DNA of 64,000 nt from Chitinophagaceae bacterium BSSC1 (GTDB taxonomy: Bacteria > Bacteroidota > Bacteroidia > Chitinophagales > Chitinophagaceae). The notes beneath the pieces were generated by a model. It did not search any database. It saw only the letters and a list, made by a program, of their open reading frames with translations, and was not told where the DNA came from. This document shows positions 48,464 to 59,848 of the stretch, in pieces (the first letter of the stretch is position 1; each line of letters begins with the position of its first letter). Location: the NCBI GenBank assembly GCA_002256435.1, contig NKJC01000001.1:372001-436000 (forward strand). The letters are read 5' to 3'. The position numbers were made by a program, and so were the translations under genes.

Positions 48464-49552
48464 TTATTTTGAATTCATTATCCTAGTAAACCTATCTCTA
48501 GCAATTAAAAAAAATGTTGCAAAAAGTCCAGATAAAAATGCTCCAATTACTAAACTTTTTGCTTTACCTAGTCTCTCTTTCTTAAGTGGTAAGATTGGTC
48601 TATCAATCACTTGAATAAGTGGAGTTTCTTTTAATAATGAAACTTTTGCTAATTCCAAATTGGTTACTAATTGAGTCAAAATTGCAGTATTAGCCTGTAC
48701 ATCTATTTGTTTTTTTGAAGATGGCACACGTTTAACTATCAGGGCAGAATTTAAATTGAATGTATTTTCGTTTGCTACAGCAACACCAGTAATTGCAAAA
48801 TTTAATTCTGCTCTAACACTATCAACTTGTTTTTGAAGTATAGCAACATTGTAAGCTGCTTTTTTACTTTTTGTTTGAATATAAAAATCAGAAACGACAG
48901 ATGCTATACTTTCAGCAAAATTTTTAGAAAACAATTCATTCGTAGACCTTACTTCAATTTGAATTATACTGCTTTTTTTCTCTTTTTGTAGTATATTCAA
49001 AATTCCACCAATTTTTGAAACATCTTCATATATTTCCCCTACAATACTATCTTGTTTAAAATTGAATTTTGACCTATCCATATATGGATCAAATCTTATT
49101 TTAGACAATTCGGCATTTTTAGTCCATTTTTTATCTAACTCCTTAAATTTAATATAATAAGATAATAAGGAAATTGATTTGCCCTCAATACTTATTGGAT
49201 TCAATAATGCTTTTTCAATAACAGTTCTACTTTTAATTAATTCCATCAAATTTTGCCCCGTAAATGCACCACCCGCACTACTTCCAATATCCAAACCAAG
49301 TGAGCTAGCTAATCCTAATGCTCCAGATAATCCTCCGCCACCGCTTTTTTCATCTTCTAATGCAAAACTAAATGTTGCTATATAAATGGGTTTTTGGAAA
49401 AGTGAATACCCAACAGCTATACCTCCTCCAATTAGAGCTACTAAAATGATAATTTTAATTTTTCCAATTACGAAAGCAAATAGATTTATAAGTGAGATAA
49501 TGAAATCTTTTATTGTTTTATCTCCTTCTTTCATATTTATTAAATCTGACAT
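48464..49552 (-). CDS. Wzz-type polysaccharide chain-length determinant
   Basis: A 362-residue protein with two membrane helices (about residues 20-52 and 330-350) and a periplasmic coiled-coil-rich part between them. It shares the Gly-rich segment (GGGLSGALGLASSLGLDIG) and the tail ETPLIQVIDRPILPLKKERL with the Wzz proteins at the two window ends. No C-terminal kinase domain. It lies directly downstream of the Wza-like export gene (31-base gap), the usual order for Wzx/Wzy capsule loci. Confidence 0.9.
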   Translation of the reverse strand: MSDLINMKEGDKTIKDFIISLINLFAFVIGKIKIIILVALIGGGIAVGYSLFQKPIYIATFSFALEDEKSGGGGLSGALGLASSLGLDIGSSAGGAFTGQNLMELIKSRTVIEKALLNPISIEGKSISLLSYYIKFKELDKKWTKNAELSKIRFDPYMDRSKFNFKQDSIVGEIYEDVSKIGGILNILQKEKKSSIIQIEVRSTNELFSKNFAESIASVVSDFYIQTKSKKAAYNVAILQKQVDSVRAELNFAITGVAVANENTFNLNSALIVKRVPSSKKQIDVQANTAILTQLVTNLELAKVSLLKETPLIQVIDRPILPLKKERLGKAKSLVIGAFLSGLFATFFLIARDRFTRIMNSK

Positions 49553-49583
49553 TAAATAGAATTTAAATTATACCAATTCTGCT

Positions 49584-52031
49584 TTACAATTTAAGCAGAG
49601 CAATTGTTACACCTGCCAAACTAGCTAAAGTACTAGCTATTCCAATAATCTCCGCAGTAGAGCTTGCTCTCTTTTCACGTTTTTTAGGAATTACAATTTC
49701 TGAGCCTGGTTTTACTTTTGGATAAGATTTAAAAAACATGAATTTTTTAGTAGAAGATGCCATTCCATTTGCGTAAACAATAAATGCTTTAGATTTTAAG
49801 GCACTAGAGGTATATCCACCTGCAGCATCAATATAATCAGAGAAACCTTTACTAGACTGATATGAAACTTGAGTACTAAAAAGCACTTCCCCATTAATTT
49901 TAACTTGGCCATCAAATTTTGGTATATATATTTCATCTCCATATTTCAAGACAATGTCTTCAAGACTTCCAGGGTTTTTCAATATCTCTCCCATATTCAA
50001 TGGGATTTTATCAAAATTGCGCAAGATGTCAGTTTGAGTTTTAACAGTGGAATCAAAAGTAGATTTTTGTAATTTCTCAACTGCTTCTTTTGCTTTTTCT
50101 ATTTCTAATACTGATTTGAATCTTTTCAAAAAGGCTCCTTCGGGATACGCATCAGGAGAAAAACCGCCCGCTCTTTTTAAAATATCACTAACCCTTTCTG
50201 AAGAATTCCCAAGTGTGTATGGACCAGGATATTGAATTTGACCATTAATAATAACAGACTCTGGAAGTAGATAACCCGCAATTCTTCTCACGGTAACAAC
50301 ATCCATTGCTTCAAGAGGAATATTTGCAGAATTTGAAATACTTAAATCAAGTTCATTGATTTCGGTTTTTAAAATTATACTTGTTTTATTATCTGTTGAC
50401 GTTAAACTATCGCGTTTTAAAATCCTAGCAATTTCAATTTTCTTAAATGCTGCATCAGTAAATCCTCCAGACTGGAGGATTAAATCTTTCAATGTAAGTT
50501 TCTCTACAAAATTGTACTTTCCAGGAGATCTAACTTCACCTTGAATTGTTACTTGAAACTTATCTTTTAATTCGTTGATAGAAATAATGTAAATTTCATC
50601 TTCTTTCTGTAACAAGATATTATTTAAAGGATCGCCACTTAACGCCTTTTTGACATCAAAAGATAAAATTGATTTAGTTAAATCCTCTTTTAGTCTTAGA
50701 ATTTGACCACGTTCAAGGAAGGCGTCTTGTTTTAAACCATCTGCTTTGCCAATCAGATCCGACACATGCAAATTACTAGTTAACTCGTATTGATTTGGCC
50801 TGTACACGGCTCCATTAATTGTAACTCTATTTTTATACCTATCAAGTATTTTGGAGACTTCAACAATATCTCCAGATTGAGGTTTATATCTATTATAATC
50901 TGAGCTTATTAAATCTTGTATTTGTCGTTCTTTTTCATTTCTTTGAAAAATTTTGAGAGAACCCATATAAGCATTATCAGTAAATCCAGAAGCAAATGTT
51001 AGGATATTAGAAAGATTTTCTCCAGGCAACACTTCAAATATTCCTGGACGCTTTACTTCCCCTTTGATTTCAATCCTTGTTTTGTAGGTGGGAATTCGAA
51101 TTACATCATTGTCTTTTAGTGAAACATTATCAGCTTGACTTCCTTCAATTAAAAAATGATATAAATCAATTTTTCGTTCTAACTTATTATTACGTATTAA
51201 TTCAATTTCTCTAAAACTTCCCAAACTTGATGGACCTCCCGCAATGAAAAGAGCATTGAATACCGAAGAAAGGGAGGAAACTTTATAATTTCCTGGTTTA
51301 CTACTACCAATTATGGTAATAGATATTGTTCTAATCTTACTTAAAGTAACTACAATTTTTGCACCCCCAGTTTTTAAATAGGTATACACGCTATTCCCCA
51401 TCACATTTTTCAACTTTTGAGTAGCCGCTTCTATAGAAAGTCCAAGTAATTTAATCTCACCTATATTAGGAATATTTACAGTACCATCTGGAGTTATTGT
51501 ATGTATACCATTATATTCTTGTGTTCCAAAAACAGAAATTTGAATTTGATCTTCTGGCCCCAATATATAATTAACAGGTGTTGCCATTTTTAAATTAGGC
51601 TCAAAACTTAAAACCGAGCCAGAATATAATTCTGATCCAAATATTAAAGGATTATTACTAATGACTTTTCTATCAACTTTACTATTATCTAACTGATCCT
51701 GCTCACTATTTTCTCTTATAGAACTATTTGCTTCAGAGGTTTTTGAATCAGAAACTGCATTACTAGTTGATAATTTTAATTTTAATTTTGAAGCTTCTAA
51801 AGGTGACATACCCTTGCTAATGGCCAACTGCTCAGCTTGATCTAAGCTTAAACCTGCAGAAGATAGTTGTGATTTTAATTTATTCAAATCACTTGCTGAA
51901 ATCATTTCAACTTTCAACTGGCTTAAATCTTTTCCTTTCAATATGTCTTGAGAGTATGAATTAATAAACCCTAATAAAGAAATACATATTGTCAATAAAA
52001 TTTTAATCGCATTGTTTTTATACATATTCAA
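49584..52031 (-). CDS. Wza-like outer-membrane polysaccharide export protein, SLBB repeats
   Basis: An 815-residue secreted protein: signal peptide (about residues 8-28), a helical N-terminal region often seen in Bacteroidota homologues (DLNKLKSQLSSAGLSLDQAE, GMSPLEASKLK), the poly-export domain (VNYILGPEDQIQISVFGTQE, TITPDGTVNIPNIGEIKLLG), then five or more SLBB-like units (for example ITIIGSSKPGNYKVSSLSSV, VTIQGEVRSPGKYNF, VIINGQIQYPGPYTLGNSS) and a C-terminal hydrophobic helix (TAEIIGIASTLASLAGVTIA). It is much longer than E. coli Wza (about 380). It should form the export channel for the region C glycan and is the first gene of the operon. Confidence 0.92.
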   Translation of the reverse strand: MNMYKNNAIKILLTICISLLGFINSYSQDILKGKDLSQLKVEMISASDLNKLKSQLSSAGLSLDQAEQLAISKGMSPLEASKLKLKLSTSNAVSDSKTSEANSSIRENSEQDQLDNSKVDRKVISNNPLIFGSELYSGSVLSFEPNLKMATPVNYILGPEDQIQISVFGTQEYNGIHTITPDGTVNIPNIGEIKLLGLSIEAATQKLKNVMGNSVYTYLKTGGAKIVVTLSKIRTISITIIGSSKPGNYKVSSLSSVFNALFIAGGPSSLGSFREIELIRNNKLERKIDLYHFLIEGSQADNVSLKDNDVIRIPTYKTRIEIKGEVKRPGIFEVLPGENLSNILTFASGFTDNAYMGSLKIFQRNEKERQIQDLISSDYNRYKPQSGDIVEVSKILDRYKNRVTINGAVYRPNQYELTSNLHVSDLIGKADGLKQDAFLERGQILRLKEDLTKSILSFDVKKALSGDPLNNILLQKEDEIYIISINELKDKFQVTIQGEVRSPGKYNFVEKLTLKDLILQSGGFTDAAFKKIEIARILKRDSLTSTDNKTSIILKTEINELDLSISNSANIPLEAMDVVTVRRIAGYLLPESVIINGQIQYPGPYTLGNSSERVSDILKRAGGFSPDAYPEGAFLKRFKSVLEIEKAKEAVEKLQKSTFDSTVKTQTDILRNFDKIPLNMGEILKNPGSLEDIVLKYGDEIYIPKFDGQVKINGEVLFSTQVSYQSSKGFSDYIDAAGGYTSSALKSKAFIVYANGMASSTKKFMFFKSYPKVKPGSEIVIPKKREKRASSTAEIIGIASTLASLAGVTIALLKL

Positions 52032-52097
52032 ATATCAATTTATTGTTTTAAAAATGGCTTCGCCTTCCTCAATCACAATTAGAGGTCAAAACGATAT

Positions 52098-52124
52098 AAA
52101 ATTCTTATCACTGCCAAGAATTTT
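52098..52124 (-). promoter_or_regulatory. Leader hairpin of the region C operon
   Basis: AAAATTCTT and AAGAATTTT form a perfect 9-bp stem around a 9-nt loop in the predicted 5' leader, about 95 nt after the expected transcript start. It is A/T-rich and not followed by a strong T run, so it is more likely a regulatory or pausing structure than a plain terminator. Chance cannot be excluded in DNA this A+T-rich. Confidence 0.4.
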
Positions 52125-52225
52125 AGAAAATATTAAGTGAATAACCTGAAGTTATTATAAAACTAAATAATCAATAAGTTAGTAGCGCCTTTCGGGGAGG
52201 TTAAAGGATTCTAACTAAGCAGCCG

Positions 52226-52256
52226 CAAATATAGGTTTGGAGCATTGTTTTAACAA
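52226..52256 (-). promoter_or_regulatory. Promoter of the region C export operon
   Basis: Minus-strand TATATTTG (52226-52233) matches the Bacteroidota -7 consensus TAnnTTTG, and TTG (52254-52256) lies 20 bases upstream as the -33 element. Expected start is near 52219. It sits just after the glpK terminator and is the best promoter match seen in the window. Confidence 0.7.
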
Positions 52257-52267
52257 ATCTGTTTGTC

Positions 52268-52301
52268 AAAAACTATTGATTTAGTTGAATTTAAATCAAT
52301 A
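52268..52301 (-). terminator. Terminator of the glpK transcript
   Basis: On the minus strand a perfect 10-bp stem (TATTGATTTA with TAAATCAATA, 8-nt loop) is followed within two bases by five T. It lies 28 bases past the glpK stop. The stem is A/T-rich, so strength is uncertain, but position and T run support it. Confidence 0.65.
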
Positions 52302-52328
52302 ATCGAGTCTTAGTGCGCACCCAGTTTT

Positions 52329-55257
<2,929 letters not shown>

Positions 55258-55271
55258 AATCTTGAACGTCC

Positions 55272-56132
55272 TTATTTTTTGCCTTTTGTTGTGGATTTTG
55301 GTGCAGGCTTCTTGGTTTTATAATTCTTAGGAATCTCAAACCTGTAAGCCATGGGCTCATCAAAATTGTATTGTTTAAACTCAAGACCAATATCCAGTTT
55401 TGACTTTTCAGAAACAGAAATTTTCCGATTGGTGGAGAATTGGTATCCGTTCACATTTACATAGTCACTTAACGTAATATCGCAGGTCCTATTGCGTTGA
55501 TCATCTACATCATCCAACTTGCTGTGTAAGACTTTGAACTCTGTATTATCCAAAGTGACCAAGTTCTTAAACAGATCGCCCACCATATACACCAACAATT
55601 GAGAAGTTCCGGACTTATAAGACACCACATTACTATCTAAAAAGATGGGGTTTCCCACCAAAATATCCTGCAAGGTTTTAAAGTCAAATGGAATATGGGT
55701 TTCTTCTTGTAAGTAGCTAATTGTTTGGTATTGAATAGACTTCTCTCCCTTTGTTCTAACTAGGATCACAGAATCCTTGTTAACAAAAATGTTCATGACC
55801 ACGCCATAAGGTGATACGGCAATTTTCACAAACAAGGCGCTGTCTTTTTTCAAACTTACATAGGCCGTCATCTTCTGAGAATTCTCAGCTCCCTCATAGT
55901 CTACATTAATCTTGGCGTTAAAGGTTTTGTATTGTACCCTTCTTCTAACCAATTTGCCCATGATGTCTTTTACAATGGCTGCAGAATCTACTTTTGGGGC
56001 TTCCGCAATAACAACGGTTTGAGCAGTATCTTTTTTAAAGATTTCCGTTTCCATTTTTTGCACTTTCTTCACTGACTTACAAGCCGCAAAAGAAAATAGA
56101 AGCACCAATATTCCTAGAATGTTTTTGAGCAT
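55272..56132 (-). CDS. DUF4292 family lipoprotein
   Basis: A 286-residue predicted lipoprotein; the hydrophobic N-terminus ends in the lipobox-like SFAACKSVKK with Cys at about residue 19. The rest is largely beta, consistent with the LolA/LolB-like fold of the DUF4292 family (KTFNAKINVDYEGAENSQKM, ALFVKIAVSPYGVVMNIFVN). Role unknown; a lipoprotein-handling or envelope-assembly function has been suggested by fold only. C-terminus is very basic (Lys-rich). It lies between dut (2-base gap) and the EnvC-like gene (14-base gap). Confidence 0.82.
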   Translation of the reverse strand: MLKNILGILVLLFSFAACKSVKKVQKMETEIFKKDTAQTVVIAEAPKVDSAAIVKDIMGKLVRRRVQYKTFNAKINVDYEGAENSQKMTAYVSLKKDSALFVKIAVSPYGVVMNIFVNKDSVILVRTKGEKSIQYQTISYLQEETHIPFDFKTLQDILVGNPIFLDSNVVSYKSGTSQLLVYMVGDLFKNLVTLDNTEFKVLHSKLDDVDDQRNRTCDITLSDYVNVNGYQFSTNRKISVSEKSKLDIGLEFKQYNFDEPMAYRFEIPKNYKTKKPAPKSTTKGKK

Positions 56133-56134
56133 AT

Positions 56135-56578
56135 TTATTTTTTTCCTGTATGACCAAAGCCTCCAGTGCCTCTAGCCGTTTCATTAATATCGTTTGTTTC
56201 TTCTAGGGCAACCATGGTTACTTGTGCAAAGACCATTTGGGCGATTCTATCTCCAGATTCAATGATTTGAGTCTCGCCAGACAAATTGACCAAGATCACT
56301 TTTAATTCACCCCTATAATCCGCGTCAACTGTACCAGGTGAATTAAGACAAGTAATACCCTGCTTTAGAGCCAAGCCACTTCTGGGTCTTACTTGCACTT
56401 CATAACCTTCTGTTAGTTCTAAAAACAAACCCGTTGGCACCAAACTCCTTTCCATGGGTTTTAAATGCAATGGCGCTTCTAACCAAGCCCTGATATCCAT
56501 TCCAGAACTCCCCTCCGTAGCATATTGCGGCAAAGGATTGTTTGATTTGTTGATAATCTTGAAAACAGGCTTTGACAT
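56135..56578 (-). CDS. dut: Deoxyuridine 5'-triphosphate nucleotidohydrolase
   Basis: dUTPase, converts dUTP to dUMP and pyrophosphate, forming a trimer. All five motifs are visible: [38 protein letters not shown] and [10 protein letters not shown]. The frame is open to 56617, but ATG at 56578 gives 147 residues, the normal length, starting [19 protein letters not shown] TAnnTTTG element ends only 6 bases before this ATG, so the transcript may be nearly leaderless. Confidence 0.96.
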   Translation of the reverse strand: MSKPVFKIINKSNNPLPQYATEGSSGMDIRAWLEAPLHLKPMERSLVPTGLFLELTEGYEVQVRPRSGLALKQGITCLNSPGTVDADYRGELKVILVNLSGETQIIESGDRIAQMVFAQVTMVALEETNDINETARGTGGFGHTGKK

Positions 56579-56583
56579 GTGGG

Positions 56584-56591
56584 CAAATGTA
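56584..56591 (-). promoter_or_regulatory. Putative promoter of dut (TAnnTTTG)
   Basis: Minus-strand TACATTTG matches the -7 consensus. It is only 5 bases from the dut ATG, so the transcript would have almost no leader. No well-placed TTG at -33. It overlaps a divergent promoter region for the methyltransferase on the plus strand. Confidence 0.45.
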
Positions 56592-56601
56592 GGGAATATC
56601 T

Positions 56602-56609
56602 TAGTTTTG
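56602..56609 (+). promoter_or_regulatory. Putative promoter of the methyltransferase (TAnnTTTG)
   Basis: Plus-strand TAGTTTTG matches the -7 consensus and lies 22 bases before the ATG at 56632. The -33 region is not clear. It faces the dut promoter in a 53-base divergent gap, so the two may interfere with each other. Confidence 0.4.
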
Positions 56610-56631
56610 GGGTTCATTGACCACGTATACT

Positions 56632-57456
56632 ATGATTTTTAACAATAAGGAATCAATTGAAAAGGCTTTATTAAAGGTAGAAGAAATTGTTATAGCCACT
56701 AAAAATGGTCAAGACATTGAATATTTCAGATTTCACAAGAAACGGTTTGAAAGAATGGCAACAACCATTGTTAAAAAGGCCGAACCTGGAGCTTTAATTT
56801 TGGATATTGGAAGTCACTATCTTCATAGTTCATTATTATTGACATTTTTGGGTTACAAGGTACATGCTATGGATGTTGGTGTTTTTACGGAATTAGACTT
56901 TGTTCAAGAGAGAATAAAAAAACACCAACTTCACTCAATCATTGAGAATGATTTGACAACCTTATCTGCTATTCTAGAGAAAACTGATGAATATGATATT
57001 ATTCTGTTTACTGAGATTTTAGAACATATCACTTTTAATCCAATAGATTTTTGGAAACATATTTACAGATTACTAAAAAATCAAGGTTTCATTTATATTA
57101 CTACTCCAAATTCCTTAACCATATATAATATAGTCAGGACGCTAAAAAACCTTTTGTTGTTAAAAGGAGTAGGCATAAACCTAGATATGATTTTTGGCAA
57201 TGTAACCTATGGTCATCATTGGAAGGAATACAGCGCTTCAGAAATCAACAAATATTTTGCTTACTTATCAGATGGATTTAAAGTAGAGATTGATACTTAT
57301 AGGTACAAATATTTTGCACCTAAAGATATTAGAGGTAGACTTAGAAACCTATTTTACAATTTGGGAAATCTATTCCCCTTCTTCAAAGATGAATTGGAAG
57401 CTGTAGTTGAGTTGGACAAGTCTCAACCTTGGAAGGCTGTTAGTCCTCAATATTAA
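56632..57456 (+). CDS. Class I SAM-dependent methyltransferase
   Basis: A 274-residue predicted cytoplasmic enzyme. Motif I-like ILDIGSHYLHSSLLLTFLGY binds S-adenosylmethionine; YDIILFTEILEHITFNP is the motif II/post region of Methyltransf_11/23 enzymes and GFIYITTPNSLTIYN follows. The frame opens at a TTG (56617) inside the dut 5' region; ATG at 56632 is preferred. Substrate unknown; its place beside a polysaccharide block suggests methylation of a sugar or lipid carrier glycan, but it is a lone gene on the plus strand and could be independent. Confidence 0.83.
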   Translation: MIFNNKESIEKALLKVEEIVIATKNGQDIEYFRFHKKRFERMATTIVKKAEPGALILDIGSHYLHSSLLLTFLGYKVHAMDVGVFTELDFVQERIKKHQLHSIIENDLTTLSAILEKTDEYDIILFTEILEHITFNPIDFWKHIYRLLKNQGFIYITTPNSLTIYNIVRTLKNLLLLKGVGINLDMIFGNVTYGHHWKEYSASEINKYFAYLSDGFKVEIDTYRYKYFAPKDIRGRLRNLFYNLGNLFPFFKDELEAVVELDKSQPWKAVSPQY

Positions 57457-57457
57457 A

Positions 57458-58414
57458 CTAGTTGATTTTTTGCATCCAGAATGAGGATGGCTCAGAATTG
57501 GGCTGGAGATGGATGAGTACTTTCTTGGCATCTTCATAATGGACCTTCACTAAATGATTAGCAGTAAATAGTACTTGATAATCATGATTATTGTGCAAGA
57601 ATGCTTCTAGCAAATATTGCTCGTTCCAGAAGCGCATTTTCTCGGTTAACCATTCTTTTGGATAATGTCTTGGTGAGAAAATATCATGAATATGAATAAT
57701 CACACCCTTTTTAAGCATGGGCAAAATCTCAAAGAAAATATGCAAAAGATCATTTCCAGGGCGGATTATATGTGAGGAGTCAATAAAGAGAATATCGTTC
57801 TCTTCTAGGTCTTGGAACAAATCAATACCCACTTCTTCAACAGGCTTTCTGATTAGGGTTATGTTTTTCTCATGATTAAGGAAGGGCATTTCAAAGGGTT
57901 CAATACAAGTAAGTTCAGTTTGAATACCTTCTTGATTATTCTGTTCTATTGCTTTTAAACAAACCATGGTGCTATAACCTGACCCTACTTCAATGATTTT
58001 GCGTGACTTGAACTTACGGATTAAAAGATAGTAAAGATCTACATCACCTGCTCCAAAGTTTGGGTTGTTAACGTATACACCATTGGGGTTTATTGGTTGG
58101 TCTGTGGGAAATGTATTTAATTCAACGGAATTTATTAATTGATCAAGATGTGAAAGTTGTTTGTGAAGATCAATATCAAAAGGGATGTTTCTGATTTGAT
58201 TAAAGTCAAAATCTTTCTTATAAATAAATTTTGGCTCATAGTAGTAGTTTAAAATTGGAAACAATCCCATTTTTCTAAGAATCCAATTCTGAATGGGGAA
58301 ATTTTTGATTCCATATTTTCTACCAAGATATAAAATTGGAGCCCCAATTAATACAAGTATAAAAGACAAGAAGTCAAATAAATACCGAACAAATATCTTT
58401 AACCAATTGGGCAT
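57458..58414 (-). CDS. Class I SAM-dependent methyltransferase (Methyltransf_24-like)
   Basis: A 318-residue protein. A hydrophobic segment (about residues 8-30) suggests membrane attachment, and the catalytic domain has KIIEVGSGYSTMVCLKAIEQ (motif I), TCIEPFEM, EENDILFIDSSHIIRPGNDL and GVIIHIHDIFSPRHYP. Genes of this type appear in sugar-modification loci. It is convergent with the plus-strand methyltransferase (1 base between stops) and downstream of a shortened acetyltransferase. Substrate unknown; it may methylate the region D glycan. Confidence 0.8.
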   Translation of the reverse strand: MPNWLKIFVRYLFDFLSFILVLIGAPILYLGRKYGIKNFPIQNWILRKMGLFPILNYYYEPKFIYKKDFDFNQIRNIPFDIDLHKQLSHLDQLINSVELNTFPTDQPINPNGVYVNNPNFGAGDVDLYYLLIRKFKSRKIIEVGSGYSTMVCLKAIEQNNQEGIQTELTCIEPFEMPFLNHEKNITLIRKPVEEVGIDLFQDLEENDILFIDSSHIIRPGNDLLHIFFEILPMLKKGVIIHIHDIFSPRHYPKEWLTEKMRFWNEQYLLEAFLHNNHDYQVLFTANHLVKVHYEDAKKVLIHLQPNSEPSSFWMQKIN

Positions 58415-58473
58415 TTATGAATCATTTGAGAACCTCAAGATAAATTAAATGACTGAATAAAGCTTACTGCCTA

Positions 58474-58983
58474 TCAAACCTGAGAAAATCTAGCAATTCT
58501 GGAACAAGGCTCTAAACAGGTAAGTTCTGAAATAATCGAATTGCTTCCCACATAACAAAGTGGGGATACATGAACAAAATCTTTTACTATATTATCGTGA
58601 TCAACCATAGATCCCATGTTTATAATAACGTGATCACCTATAACTGAATTAGCTTGAATAACTGCATTTTGCAAAATCACAGAACCTTTTCCAATTTTTA
58701 CACTTTTCGCAACTTGAGCGGAGGGGTGAATAAAACTTTGAAAACGATGTTTTATAAATTGTAATAATTGCTTTCTTACATTATTATTTCCAACTCCTAG
58801 TATAATTGGTAATTCAGGATAGATATTGGGATTATATGTACCTAGATATATTACATTTCGGGTTGATTCTATTGGTTGATCATCAAAAACTCCAACTATA
58901 AATTCAGCATTAAAAGTTAGAGCTTCTGCTAATACTTTACCATGTCCTCCAAATCCATAGATTAAACTTGAAACTTTGTTCAA
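58474..58983 (-). CDS. Shortened NeuD/PglD-family acetyltransferase
   Basis: Begins like PglD/NeuD (SSLIYGFGGHGKVLAEALTF, then hexapeptide repeats KSVKIGKGSVILQNAVIQAN, DHVIINMGSMVDHDNIVKDF), but ends after 169 residues with SELTCLEPCSRIARFSQV, where family members run about 200-215 residues through two or more further beta-helix coils that bind acetyl-CoA and the usual GxPAK end. Neither other frame downstream restores hexapeptide repeats over the next 60 bases. It may be inactive or altered. The intact relative is at 7270-7872. Confidence 0.75.
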   Translation of the reverse strand: MNKVSSLIYGFGGHGKVLAEALTFNAEFIVGVFDDQPIESTRNVIYLGTYNPNIYPELPIILGVGNNNVRKQLLQFIKHRFQSFIHPSAQVAKSVKIGKGSVILQNAVIQANSVIGDHVIINMGSMVDHDNIVKDFVHVSPLCYVGSNSIISELTCLEPCSRIARFSQV

Positions 58984-59010
58984 TTTATTTCATTTTGAAT
59001 AATACAACAT

Positions 59011-59832
59011 TTATTCTTTTACTTCATCATATATGGTACCTGTATAAATACCATCCACAAATTGAAGATGCTTACCTGAAGTCATTCCAATTTCACCTTT
59101 CCAAATAATCACTTTAGAACCATTTTCCATTATATAAGCTCCAGGATATGGTTTGGTTGTAGCTCTTACAAGGGTAGATACTTGATTAACAGACATTTCT
59201 TTATTCAACAATCCATCTTCAGGTGTTCTCCCTTCCCAATATGTTGCTAATGTTTCATCTTGGATTTTCAATTCAAACTTACCTTCTACTAATTTGCCCC
59301 ACAAATTTTTAATTAAAGTTTCATGCGCTTTATCAACATCCTTATATAATTCTGTAGCAGTTGTCTTTTCATTAATAGGGATTTCATATTGCCCTAGTAT
59401 AGGCCCTGTATCTACACCTTCATCCATTTTAAAAAAGGAAACTCCTGTTTTATCTAACCCTTTTATTATAGCCCAGGGAATTGCTGCCCGCCCTCTTCCA
59501 ATCGGCAAAAGCGTAGGATGAGCTCCAATTGTTCCAAATTTTGAAGCATTAAAAGTTTCAGGTTTTGCTATCTGAGACCACCCGATAATAAACAACCAAT
59601 CTAAATCATAGTCCTTTATTGCATTAACTACTTCTTGGTCATTTATATGATTTATTTTAATTAATGGTGTATTTGTTTTATTGCTTACTTCATCCAAATA
59701 AATCCTAGCTGATTTCTGTTTTGATTTATGATCATGCAATGTCATAAATAAATCAAACTTTCCCCCAATACTATGAACGGCTTCAATACAGGACAATCCA
59801 AGTTGAACACAAGTTACAAATCCAAATTTCAT
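59011..59832 (-). CDS. Sugar N-formyltransferase-like protein
   Basis: A 273-residue member of the formyltransferase family related to methionyl-tRNA formyltransferase and ArnA, probably using N10-formyl-tetrahydrofolate to formylate an amino sugar. Seen: FGTIGAHPTLLPIGRGRAAI (the position of the usual catalytic Asn in NxH is Gly), FFKMDEGVDTGPILGQYEIP with the catalytic Asp, and a small C-terminal domain ending in a beta strand pair. A Gly at that position occurs in a recurrent HPTLLPxGRGR subgroup, so I do not read it as dead. It lies in region D, upstream of the shortened acetyltransferase. Confidence 0.82.
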   Translation of the reverse strand: MKFGFVTCVQLGLSCIEAVHSIGGKFDLFMTLHDHKSKQKSARIYLDEVSNKTNTPLIKINHINDQEVVNAIKDYDLDWLFIIGWSQIAKPETFNASKFGTIGAHPTLLPIGRGRAAIPWAIIKGLDKTGVSFFKMDEGVDTGPILGQYEIPINEKTTATELYKDVDKAHETLIKNLWGKLVEGKFELKIQDETLATYWEGRTPEDGLLNKEMSVNQVSTLVRATTKPYPGAYIMENGSKVIIWKGEIGMTSGKHLQFVDGIYTGTIYDEVKE

Positions 59833-59848
59833 AAAATTATATTTGTGT

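Larger units (their letters stand above)
52032..52328. other. 297-base control region between glpK and the export operon
   Basis: No gene here. On the minus strand, in order: a hairpin terminator for glpK (52268-52301), a TAnnTTTG promoter (52226-52256), then a leader of about 185 nt with a 9-bp hairpin (52098-52124), a 4-bp stem with CCTC/GAGG (52068-52086 area) and a short GGCGAAGCC hairpin followed by ATTTTT shortly before the start codon. The long, structured leader is unlike the very short gaps in the rest of the operon. Confidence 0.6.

Noticed and set aside
52189..52200. Possible JUMPstart/ops element (AGTAGCGCC) near the export operon
   Set aside because: Only the GTAGCG core matches, on the strand opposite to transcription, and the full GGCGGTAGCGT consensus is absent.
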